Shown here: piece after piece, positions 13,720 through 24,251 of the stretch
Numbering within the stretch: position 1 is the stretch's first letter
Layout of the letters: every line of letters starts with the position of its first letter
Origin: Lampris incognitus
Lineage: Eukaryota > Chordata > Actinopteri > Lampriformes > Lampridae
Assembly: GCF_029633865.1 (NCBI RefSeq)
Contig: NC_079217.1
Span: forward strand, 31,727,730 to 31,791,729
Length of the DNA: 64,000 nt
Direction of reading: 5' to 3'
Made by a program: the position numbers and the translations under genes
The notes under the pieces: model-generated
The model's database searches: none
Told to the model about the DNA's origin: nothing
Seen by the model: only the letters and a program-made list of their open reading frames with translations

Positions 13720-14324
13720 GTAAATGGCCTACCTACCACGTGTCGTACTCCTGGCTAACATCTGGTATACAGCTAGCTCACTAGCGTTGCTACTAGCTCC
13801 CCTTTGTGTCTGATTGATGGGGTTGCACTGAGCTGACATAGCCATTACCTGTATCTGTATGCCAGTTAAAGCGGAAGTGGGTCTGTATTGGGAAGTGTGG
13901 CACAACTTTATGCTATGAAAATAGTCCTGGCATAAACACAACTGCGCTGACTGTAAAGCTTTCTGTTGTTTTTTTTTTCTTTTTTGAACAACCAGTTACA
14001 GATTGAGTAGTTATTGAAGGCAGTAGGTCTACATGGATATCAGAAGAAAACTACAAAAGATGCGTTCATATCTTTCTCTGTTAAGAACCTTATCAGGGGA
14101 CACAGAGCAATCTGTTTTTAACAGGTTGAGTTACTGGCATAATTGCTCATACAAGGTCGGTTTAATGAAAAAAGGGCGTATGTGGGAAGAGAAAACTCGC
14201 TACTTTAATCACAGAAGGTTGACTCAGTTCATCTGGATACAATGTTTATTGACAGATACCTTTCATCACTCAACTAAGTGACCTCTTCATTCTAAACTGA
14301 GTGCAGGTATCCCCACCCTTATAA

Positions 14325-14380
14325 ACAATAGGGGGTGGTCGTTCCCTCTACGTTAGGAGAGAACGACCACCCCCTATTGT
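14325..14380. repeat. perfect inverted repeat, 20-bp arms
   Basis: Arm 14325-14344 begins ACAATAGGGGG and ends GTCGTTC. Arm 14361-14380 is its exact complement, with a 16-nt spacer. The arms join a Penelope terminal-repeat phrase to the GGTCGTTCCCTCT part of the same family, so this looks like a head-to-head junction. Confidence 0.9.
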
Positions 14381-14837
14381 GAACTATTAATAATAATAAA
14401 TAAATAAATCTTATATAGCGCTTCTCACTCAGTCGCTTTACAATTAAATGGGGTGAAAGACAACAGATAAATACAACACAGACATACAGGGGTGGATGGG
14501 AAAAGGGGGGGGGGCACAGAGGACGCCAGCAGTAATCTCCCACTTAAACACATACAAAGGGCAAGAAAACCAAAAAACAACAGCACTGTAGACGTTTCTG
14601 TAGGGGTTTACTCTCGTAGCCTGTTCCTATTATTATGTTCCCCGATATCATTATATTCTATCCTATTATTATATTCTATTCCCCAATCCTCTGTGAATAG
14701 TACACGTGGCCATTGGGACTCTAGTTAATGGTTACACCCATATTTGCATATGAAAACTGGTCGTTTGTTTCGGTCGTTAGTCAACTGTATTGTAATGTAT
14801 TGTTTATAAGGGTGGGGATACCTGCAGTCAGTTTACA

Positions 14838-14889
14838 CTGATGAGGTCACTTAGTTGAGTGATGAAACGCATCTGTCAATAAACGCTGT
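14838..14889 (+). ncRNA. hammerhead-ribozyme-like motif in Penelope terminal repeat
   Basis: CTGATGA (14838-14844) is the canonical hammerhead core box. Stem II is TCACT (14847-14851) paired with AGTGA (14858-14862) around TAGTTG. The second core box GAAA is at 14864-14867. Hammerheads in Penelope pLTRs are published for other animals (established knowledge). The stem III and cleavage-site side (CGC...AAACGCTGTATCC) pairs poorly here, so activity of this copy is doubtful. Confidence 0.4.
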
Positions 14890-15610
14890 ATCCCAATGAA
14901 CTGATTCAACCTTCTTTGATTTTCTTACCTGGCTTATTGAGCATGCAGCAAGACACTCGCTACTTTAACGTTTGCATAAGCCGCATAACCAGGACTTTTT
15001 GACTCAGGGTTAGCTTTAGCTTAGTACACTGTAGCTTGTATATGCAGACAAGGCGTTAGCTTTTTGCATCATAAACACCAGTGACAGAGAGGAGCAAACC
15101 ATGACTTTTTTAGCTCAGGTTAGCCTTGACTTTTTGACGAATACCTTATCCAATGCACGCAGACAAGGCACAAGAGAGCACATCAGCTCAATGAAATCCA
15201 AGCAATAAACACTATATTGCTTGGCTGACCAAGGGTAAATGTGTGGTGATGATGTTTGGTGATGACCCAAGTTTACTGGGTTGGGCCCTCGCTGCCCTTG
15301 ACCCTGAACTGGGTGAAGTAGATGTAGTTTATGTTCTCTACCAACTACCACTAAGTAAGAGCCAAGTGACAGACTAATGCACTTGATGCACACTAACTGG
15401 CTTTGGGTTAATGTGTTGAGACATTGAGTGAATGTGCAGACAACATGCCATCGGACATGTTGAGATAGGCTCTGGTCACCACCCTAAATTGAATTAAGCA
15501 AGTATAGCAAGTGAACGAATGGTGAATACCAATTATTAGTTGACTATGCTGCAGGCTACTCTGTCACTTTCTCAACCATCAGACTGATGCAGCTCTCTCA
15601 TTACCCACAG

Positions 15611-15658
15611 ATCCCTACCAGATTCTTGGTCCCACCAGTAGTCGCCTAGCCAATCCAG
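15611..15658 (+). CDS. fli1: fli1 48-bp exon immediately before the ETS domain
   Basis: 48-bp exon with acceptor CCCACAG and donor GTAAGA. It encodes DPYQILGPTSSRLANP plus the first base of a Gly codon, identical to the corresponding human FLI1 peptide. It lies 254 bp before the ETS exon and joins it in phase 1. This perfectly conserved short exon is the strongest single marker for an ERG/FLI1-type gene. Confidence 0.95.
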
Positions 15659-15905
15659 GTAAGATAAGGAGCAATTACATACACCCTGACTCTCACCTAT
15701 ATGACGTATCTAGTATATAAAGGTGATATATCTTTGTCTAGGCTTGTTGCGTCACCTCTAAAATGTACAAATTTTAGATTTAATTTGCTCTGGCTTCTCT
15801 ATAAATATATGAGTCATTGACTTTTAAAATAACTTGGTTAAACAACTTGGTCTTTGGTTAGATGAAGATAGATCATTGTTTGAAACTAGCTTTTCTATCT
15901 TCTAA

Positions 15906-16442
<537 letters not shown>

Positions 16443-19400
16443 ACTACTCCTCTATTATCATCCAGCAGCCCCCCCTCCAAAAAAAACCTCCCCTCTTCAC
16501 CTTTTTTTTTTCCAAAAAAGCAAGTCCCCATTTGCTGACCTGTACTCACATTGACACCAAACCAACTAAGACTTAATTAATAGAGGTAATTGTCCTCTGA
16601 AGGAATTCTGCTCCTTAATGGCCAAATGAAGGGTGGTAAAATTGAAGGATTTTTTTGTTTTTGTTTTTTCTATGTAAGAATTTATAAAACAACTGGATGC
16701 GTTGATCCAAAAAATGGAATACTACTTACTTTTTTAAAGACTAGAAACTGTTCCCAAGTTTGTTGATGTATTGGACGTGTGTCTATGTTTCCTGTGCCTT
16801 TCTCCTTCACATCCTCCTGAAAGCTGCACCCGTGGGCCAGTTAATGTCCCTTCCAAAAACTTTGACACGGTTACACAATTACACAGCCATAGTATAAGGA
16901 AAAGGGGGAGTGACCGAAGCCTATCTCCTTCCAGTTTCCTTGTGTGTCCAACAACCAGACATGGGCCCAGTCTTTATGGGTCTTAATCTACATCCTCCTC
17001 TGTGTATCATCACGAATATTATGCTTTTCAAGCATGTGCCTGTCGCTCCATTTCCAGTATTGCCGGGCTTCTCCAACTCACATTTTATTCCCCGTATCTG
17101 CGTCTGTGTGTCCGTGCATCTGCATCCCTTTATGTGTGTGTGGAGAGTCCTCTGGAATTTGTTGGATGAGGGGAGCTCTCGGAGAGATGGACTTTTCTCA
17201 GCACTGAATGATATTTGGCGACTGGAATATGCCATTTATTTTATCCTCCAAACTGGAAGGCTAGAGAAGAGTTGAATGCCAGAGATGGAAGCGCTGTATG
17301 TTTTGCAGACCTGGATCAATGATTGATTTAAATCCTTTGCATTTGTGTTTGCTTCAGTCTGGTTGGAGCTCAGGATGGGCAAAATATCCACCACTTTTGA
17401 GGCAATGCAGTTGGCTCCACTGTGCTGGAGAAGCTCAGCCAAGTAATGATGCAATCGGTAACAGAAAAAAAAGAAGAAAAGATTCAATCCAGGTCAGATG
17501 TTTTCAGGGGGCCACACACCAGGCTATTAAATGTTCGCCATGCTGTTTGCCTTTCAGCCATGCCATTCCCAGACATTTTGTTGCTGGACCAAGTACAGTA
17601 ATAATGTGAATGTTTTCTGGTTTGTGAAATGCATATAAGGGGATACCCTGCAGCAAAATCAAATGTTGTCAGTTGTTTTCAGTGGGTAAAAGTGCTAAAG
17701 GTGCTATGTGTAATTCTACCTAAAACCTGACCTCTATCATTCAGCCATGTGAATAACAACAACAAACCAAACCAAGCAAGACTAACAAATTCAAATGGAG
17801 ATGCAGTGGCTGCACAAAACATTTGCTGATCATTCATTTTTGAACACTCTCGGTAGATATCATTTGCTGTGACCACTGCATAGTCAGGACTGTGAGTGTG
17901 AGCTGAGTCTTTTGGGGGGACCAGGTGTAAAAAAAAAAACAAAACAAAAAAAACAGCGCAACTGGCCCGTCTATTGTGTTTGTGAATGCAGAGATCAGGG
18001 GTGGGGAGGGTGAGTCGTTTACCTTGTTCCAGTCAAAACCAGTCATCAGTGTCCCCTGCTGATATTTACTTTTCATATGCTTCAGGAAAGCCAAAATATT
18101 ACACATAGAACCTTTATATTGAGAAACAAATCCCTTTATACTTGACATCTTTGCTGTACATAGGGCCACCTATCTTAATCTAAAATAAGCCTAAAAGTTT
18201 AATATCTATACATATACATATGGAATTTAGTGAATGCTTTTATCCAAAGTGCCTAACTGTGTATACCATGAATGCATCCATTTTGAATATGGGTGTCCCA
18301 GTGGTAGTCAACTCCCTTACACCTAGCATGGTCAGTGCCCCATTGTGAACACTGAGCTACACAGGAACATATCATTTGTGCTCTTTTAGCATGGGACTGA
18401 GTTGGATCTGAACCATGATCAGTAAGATACAACAAATCATCTCTGTATCGGAGCAGAAATCTGACAAATTTTGATTTTGAAGTGCACTTTGACAATAACA
18501 GATTGTCGTGGTTTCTCCTTCCTCTGTATCCAGGCCAGTCATGACCTAGTGTGTGGGTCAGCAGAGAGGTGGCATGGCATTAGTCATGTTATTTATCAAC
18601 AGTCAGTCAGTTTGCATTTGGCCAGGGCCAGATCAACGTTTGAGAGCAGCTGTTGAATGTTAATTGCTCACTGAATCAAACACCGGCAAAATGCACATGA
18701 ATCTCGAGACAGGATTTGACCCTAATTTAATAGTGTCATGTCAAAGCATATCCATATTCAGGTGTTCAAGAGTTTATGGCAAATTTATTCCTTTAAAGTA
18801 ACTGAAAGTGGACACTTGAAAATAAATTACTTGGGGATAAGTAATTTATCAAAGAACAAAGCCAATAAGTATGACAAGATGAAACAGAAATCCTCAGATT
18901 CGCGAACGCTGTGCGTTTGTCAGACCTATTTTCTATTATTTTGTAAGCATCAGTCAACTAGGCATTAAAGCAACTTACTGTATAAATTATGCAGAGTTAT
19001 TTTCATATGTGACACAATATTAAAAAAGTCAAGAGAATTAATACGAGTTGACCTCGGTCAAAAATGCAAACCTTTTAAGTCCATTTCTGCTAAGTGGTTT
19101 GTTCAACATTTTAAGCGTTTTATATCTGTACATTTGGGCAATACATTTTTACATTTGATGTTTTTCTTGTTGTTGTTATTATTTCTAAAATTCGGTTTTT
19201 AATGTCCTCAGTGCCAAGAAGCGCACAAGATATTTTCTAGTTATTCCCAAGTCACCAAATACCTGCTTGAATCATAACCCAATAATCAACCTACAGATTT
19301 TTTTTAATACTCCATATACAACATATGATATTATGTTTTTCGTTATGAAATCACTTTCATGCCTGATAGCCCCTGAAAATGGCAGCTTTCCCTGTGCCTT

Positions 19401-20441
19401 AAAAATTGCAAAGTATTATATGCAAAAAATGCAAAACATACAAATAATATCCACAATTAGCCTCTCTTGAAGTTTATAGCTTTAAGTGAATGCAGAAGAA
19501 GGGAACATGTAAATTGTAGCATAAAGAAATTATCCTAAATATGTACCCTTAAATTCCATGTTTAACAAGAATTAATATTCATTGAAAGGGAATTTTGCTA
19601 CTTCGTATATGCAATGTATTTTGGATATCAAATATATAAATATATATATATATAAATGTAATATTTTACAATTAACCAATGTATTATTATTATTGTCATT
19701 CCTGCAATGTATGACATATTACCTTTTGAAAAAGGGCTTTTGTATAGAAAAAATGTGACAAAATAAATGTTTTACCTCTCAAGTTATCTTCAATGGTCTG
19801 CTCATTGCCTGGACAAAAAGGGTAGTAATAAACTAAGGCTCTTTCTAAACTTTCCATTATGATGGCCAGTAAGTGCAAAAAAATATCAAAACTATTTTTT
19901 TTCATACTATCTTGCCCTTTTGCAACTCTCCATTACTCAGCTATAGCAACAAAAAAATAAAAAATAAAAAAAATAAAAAACTTTATTGCTGTCTTCATCC
20001 ACTTATTTTAAACACCCATCCTAATTTAGGGGGATTTAATAGGTTAACATTTGCAGGGAATCCTACCTTCCTCCTGGATCTACCAGGTCAAATTTCATGG
20101 AAATTTGAACGTCAATTGTATTGAGATCATATTATCTTCATATCTGGAAATGTCTCTGTAATATAATCTCTTACATACGCACATAAACTGCTGGAGTGCA
20201 GGCATTAAATTTAGATGGTGGAGGGGGTTGAAAGGAGGGCGGGGAAATAGGAGATGACCGTTTTGTATGTTTCTTATTCTATGCACTGGATTGGAGGGGA
20301 AGAAAAAAAAAGAAATTGGCAAGAATGTTGATTCAGACTCGCATTGCCCAGAATGAATCCATTGTTGTCAGTTCCATTTCAAAAGATGAATTTATAAGTC
20401 ATTCTGTAAAGTATATGTAAGTTGTACGGTTTTCAAATAAA
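16443..20441 (+). other. fli1: probable fli1 3' UTR with candidate poly(A) signal AATAAA at 20436-20441
   Basis: About 4 kb of AT-rich DNA after the fli1 stop with no supported ORF. The AATAAA at 20436 is the most downstream well-formed hexamer before the fold-back element at 20890. Earlier hexamers exist, for example near 18818 and 19761, so alternative shorter 3' ends are equally possible. The assignment rests on position only. Confidence 0.4.
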
Positions 20442-20889
20442 GAAAGTGTGTGACAGTGCAGCTGGATCCAGGGAAGTAACTTAGATCCGGCATCCTCTTT
20501 GCACTTTTGGCTCCCTCTGCTGGACCAACACACCAGAGACCTGCTGCAGCTTGCACACCAAATGAGAAGGCTCGGATGCTCATGGGCTCCAATTTGCATC
20601 TTCTTACTTGCAATGTAAAAAAAAAATTTTTTAAGTACAGATATAGTACCTTTTTTTTTAATTAGCCAAAGACTAATTGATTGATCAGCTAGAAAGTAGA
20701 ACGCAATGTCTCATATATCACATAGTGATGCAGTGCTGTGATCAAGACAACTTCTCACTCACTTTACAATCAAAATATTTGCCAGCTAATCTGGAGATTA
20801 GAGGCAATAACCCCCCTGTGTTTCAAAATTTGGAGCCATTTGAAGCCATTCCCAATGCTTTATATTATTTGGATATTTATACATGAACT

Positions 20890-21412
20890 CCTACCTTCCC
20901 ACTGAGCACCAGACCTCAACATAGCGGCTGCGCATTGGCTATCAAGATGAGAATACATCTGGCTAAATGTAGCCCATTTAGACCAAACTGTTGAATGAAT
21001 TATAACATAATAATGTCTTACCCAAACAACCACAAAATCCATGTCCAGATATTTTAATTGTTGTTGTTTTTGTTTTAATAGTGGTTGTTCAGACCAAGCT
21101 GTCTGCTAAACTTTATTTTTTGATCAAATTTTAGTCAGGCTATAGCCTAGACAGCATGTCAAGGCTTTAGCCTGATAGTATTAGCCTAGACGTGCTGTCC
21201 AGCCGAAATCTGAATGAAAAATTAAAGTTTCATAGATGACTAAATCTAAACCTGAATCTTAAACAGTTAAAGTTGTTTGGGTGATGCATAATTATGTAAT
21301 TATGAAATAAACAGTTTGATCTAAAAGTGGGCTACATTTAGCCAGACATAAACTAGATCAAAGCTGGTGCATAGCTGCCATGTTAAACTCAGGACTGGTC
21401 CTCAGTAGGATG
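20890..21412. repeat. old palindromic (fold-back) element between fli1 and kcnj1
   Basis: The left arm includes GGCTAAATGTAGCCCATTT and AAACAAC-type ends. The reverse complement of the right arm reads GGCTAAATGTAGCCCACTTT with the same flanking order, including a GCACCAG/GGACCAG block outside and a CTAGACAGCATGTC / CTAGACGTGCTGTC block near the centre. Similarity extends over about 200 bp per arm with many mismatches and indels. No ORF. Confidence 0.7.
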
Positions 21413-22175
21413 ATTTCAGTGCCTTTCTCAAGCTATTCATCCTAAGGTTTACCAAAGATGTTTCAAAATATGACTTGTATCGTCCTGAATGCCAATACTG
21501 TGGACCTACTCTTGTTTGTCTCTATTTTGCTTCTATACAAACATCTTGTCAAACGGGTACAAACTGTATTTTGTATCATATCCTTTCTAAATACCAAGTA
21601 GCAGGTGTTGCTTATCATGCAGCTGGCATGTGAGAGCCATGCACCATAGACAAAAGAGTCTTCTCTGTAATTGAGATGTGCTTACAGGCACGTGTGCCCA
21701 ATTTCTGCTGTTATTATGTTCAGTCACATAAAAAATGTATTTTACTTCCAAATGTTCACTGACTCTTGTGTTTGTGTCTGATTATCTAGCTCAAGTACCA
21801 TACATAGTATACATCACATACTACAAGTAACACTCCTAGATGGAAACATACATATCACTACACACACATTTTGCAGTGATGTCTCACTTCGCAACAAACA
21901 TCTGCGTGACGGTTATTGAGGGTAGGTGACATAATGAATGCACCAAAGGATGGGCAATGGCATTTTCCACCTTCACAACAACTGCACTCTGGACTTTGTT
22001 GGTCCATGTTTGCTGTCACAACTTCACTTTGTTTGTAGGTGAAGAGTTGTGATGGGGGTGGCACCTGTCATTTGATTGCTTTGACCTTTTTGATCATAGT
22101 CTACACTCTACACAGACTTGGTTGAAAAGGGAAATTATATTGCAAACATCAAATCTTTTAGGTCCAAAAATAGCC

Positions 22176-22181
22176 TTTATT
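22176..22181 (-). terminator. kcnj1: candidate kcnj1 polyadenylation signal (AATAAA on minus strand)
   Basis: TTTATT on the plus strand about 860 bp downstream of the kcnj1 stop. A second hexamer lies at 22234-22239. Position-only evidence; either could be used. Confidence 0.3.
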
Positions 22182-23036
22182 TAAGAGTCTCTTTCTCTGA
22201 GCAAAAATACAAAAGCACTTAAAACAGTTTCAATTTATTGATATTCGTATATGGATCAGTGCTCCTTGCAATCGTCATTTCACTGTTTTCCTGAGAGCTG
22301 TGTGACAGCATCTTAAGACAAGAAACAAAAATGTAAGCATATCCCCCCATTGGCTCAAAAGATCTGCCAATTAAGCAGAACCTTTGGTAAATGTGCAGGC
22401 CTCAGATTAGAAAAACAAACCTTCATGGTTTAAGTCTTGTACAACTCAATAGCACGAGTTACTGAAAAAACACTTCATTTCTATATCTCTCTTGTTCATC
22501 TCAAAGACATTTCACACTGGCCTTTAGAGAATTGTTGAACATATCCACAATATTATCTGTGTTGTTTGTTTGTGTCCCTGAGTAGTTTAAATTAAACCTG
22601 AGGTCAAGTCACATCACTTATCTTCACTTCTATTCAGAGATATGTTCAGATATCCCTTGGGCCAGTCTAGCTGAAGGCTCTCACCATTCTTAAAGCACTG
22701 TGTCCTGGCTAACCTCATTTGGAAACAGGTTGGTTTTTTTGTTTTGTTTTTTTGGCCACCTACCAGTAACAGGTGTGGTTTAACATATAGATGTGGCACA
22801 CCGACTGATGGGGCACCCATTAGGCTTCCTTATCTGAGTTTCACTGAATGAATCACAAAGGAAAAAATTTTTTTTCTCTTCATCTGTAATTGCTCCATAA
22901 TACAGTGGCTATCGTTGCATCCTTCCACTGGCCTCAAGCCTCTTTTGTCCTTTACACTCTTGAAATATTTGTGAGGCAAGCCTCCTCCTCAAAAGTCTCA
23001 ATGTACTGATTTATAATTACAAGTCACCCATAAAAG

Positions 23037-24158
23037 TTACATTTTGGTGACATTAGGGTACTCTGGAATGTCAATCACCTCAAAGCCTTGGTTGACATGT
23101 CCATCTCCAAAGTGGTGGTGATGGCCCTTTATGTTGTGAAAACAGTAGGCACAGTGTGCAGTGGCCACGGGCACTACCTTGGAGAAGTTAGAGAAGTCTA
23201 CTCTGTATTTGCCCTCTTTGCTTCGAGAGATGATAGGAAGGAAGTTGTAGCCCCACATGATCTCCTGAGGGATAAAGGAGGTTCGGACCTGGCAGGAGGA
23301 GCTGGTGGACTCTGCGGTGCCATCCAGAAAAACCACCAGCTCAAACTCTTGCTTGTGAAGGGTGTCCACTGCCATCTCGAAGAACGGGCTGCTCTTATTG
23401 ATCACGTGGTACAGTGTGAGAGGACAGACAAAGAAGAGGTTGTCCTTCCCAGCATCTACCATAAAGTCAATATTTACTTGGTCCATGATGATTGTCTCCC
23501 CATCTGACGTAATTGTTGTCCTCAGCAGCTTACCGTAGATCTGGCTTCCAATCATTAGCGTCTTACGCAGGTTGGCCAATCGGATTGATAGGCAAAGGGT
23601 GCCATTTTTTGGGCCGATGACAGCCATGTCACTGAAGGTGATTGTCTTGGCCCTCTTTTTAGGTAAAGAGATTTTTGATAAGATGACTCCACACATGAAG
23701 CAATTGATAATAGCTCCAAGAAGGGATTGGATGATAATGAGGGCCACAGCACCTGGGCAAAGAGGGGTGATGGCACGCCCGCCATACCCAATAGTTGTCT
23801 GAGTTTCCAGGGAGTAGAGGAATGCAGTGGTGAGACCAACAACATTGTCCACACATGGTGTGTGGTCATCAGATGGGCTCTGCCATGTCAGGTCTCCATT
23901 GCTGCGGGCAATCCAGTACCACAACAGGCCGAAAATGAACCAGCTAAGAGTGAAGGAGGCAATAAAGAAGAAGAGCACAAAACGCCACCGGATCTCCACA
24001 AAGGTGGTCCAGAAATCTGCCAGGAAGGCAAAGTGGCTGCTGTACTTAATGTTTCCGAAGTCAATGTTGCAGCGGCCATCTTTGGTCACTAGCCTGGCCT
24101 TGCGAATTCTTCGCTCAGCCAACCGGTCTTGGATGCATTTCTGGAAGAATCCAAACAT
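23037..24158 (-). CDS. kcnj1: ROMK/Kir1.1-like inward-rectifier potassium channel
   Basis: Complete 373-residue ORF. Start chosen at the ATG at 24158 (MFGFFQK) because an acceptor-like TTCTCTGATAG ends at 24167 on the minus strand, and because this gives the length and N-terminus of human ROMK2 (372 aa, MFKHLRK). Visible features: slide helix then M1 at about 57-80, pore helix and filter TTIGYG at 121-126, M2 at about 138-162 with pore Asn152 (equivalent to ROMK N171, linked to weak rectification), the cytoplasmic PKKRAKTITFS segment typical of Kir1, and the C-terminal PDZ-type end TKM. The product is an integral membrane K+ channel, probably epithelial. Differences from human ROMK: Val61 at the K80 pH-gate position, Asp98 removing the N117 glycosylation sequon, Thr25 and Thr200 at the S44 and S219 phosphosites, Gly127 after GYG, and HHHH at 346-349. 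Convergent with fli1, as in human. Fish have several kcnj1 paralogues; which one this is cannot be decided here. Confidence 0.95.
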   Translation of the reverse strand: MFGFFQKCIQDRLAERRIRKARLVTKDGRCNIDFGNIKYSSHFAFLADFWTTFVEIRWRFVLFFFIASFTLSWFIFGLLWYWIARSNGDLTWQSPSDDHTPCVDNVVGLTTAFLYSLETQTTIGYGGRAITPLCPGAVALIIIQSLLGAIINCFMCGVILSKISLPKKRAKTITFSDMAVIGPKNGTLCLSIRLANLRKTLMIGSQIYGKLLRTTITSDGETIIMDQVNIDFMVDAGKDNLFFVCPLTLYHVINKSSPFFEMAVDTLHKQEFELVVFLDGTAESTSSSCQVRTSFIPQEIMWGYNFLPIISRSKEGKYRVDFSNFSKVVPVATAHCAYCFHNIKGHHHHFGDGHVNQGFEVIDIPEYPNVTKM

Positions 24159-24166
24159 GGCAGGAT
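24159..24166 (-). other. kcnj1: 5' UTR part of the kcnj1 coding exon and splice acceptor boundary
   Basis: On the minus strand TTATTCTCTGATAG ends at 24167, and ATCCTGCC then precedes the ATG. The open frame runs 11 codons upstream of the chosen Met, but those codons would cover the acceptor, so I treat them as intronic. KCNJ1 genes normally have a 5' non-coding or short coding exon upstream; it was not found. Confidence 0.5.
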
Positions 24167-24186
24167 CTATCAGAGAATAAAAGTGA

Positions 24187-24251
24187 AGCAAAATAAATAC
24201 ATACCAAGTCCAGTTGCACTTGATTCAACTCCTTTGGAGAGCAAAAATAAA
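24187..24251 (+). mobile_element. 42-bp micro-insertion with target-site duplication, Penelope-tail-like
   Basis: The insert 24198-24239 contains AAGTCCAGTTGCACTTGATT and CTCCTTTGGAG. It is flanked by AGCAAAATAAA (24187-24197) and AGCAAAAATAAA (24240-24251). A sister insert with the same ends occurs at 55694-55737. The core resembles the terminal segment of the Penelope repeats here (TCCAGATGAACTGATTCAAC then CTTTG). It lies about 20 bp upstream of the kcnj1 splice acceptor. Confidence 0.7.

Larger units (their letters stand above)
14211..14950. mobile_element. Penelope-like terminal-repeat composite, inverted arms
   Basis: Antisense terminal repeat at 14211-14330 (GGTTGACTCAGTTCATCTGG through CCCCACCCTTATAAACAAT). 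Then a 20-bp-arm hairpin, an unrelated AT-rich insert with a TTATATAGCGC fragment (14385-14690), and a sense terminal repeat at about 14690-14950 ending CTTACCTGGCTTATTGAGCA. It contains no coding part. Lies in the intron between the 60-bp and 48-bp fli1 exons. Confidence 0.8.

Noticed and set aside
23088..24180. Plus-strand ORFs of 76-139 codons opposite kcnj1
   Set aside because: Antisense shadows of the channel gene; no motifs.
24159..24191. Upstream in-frame Met for kcnj1 (11 extra codons)
   Set aside because: Those codons overlap the polypyrimidine tract and AG of a likely splice acceptor; starting at 24158 gives the ROMK2 length.
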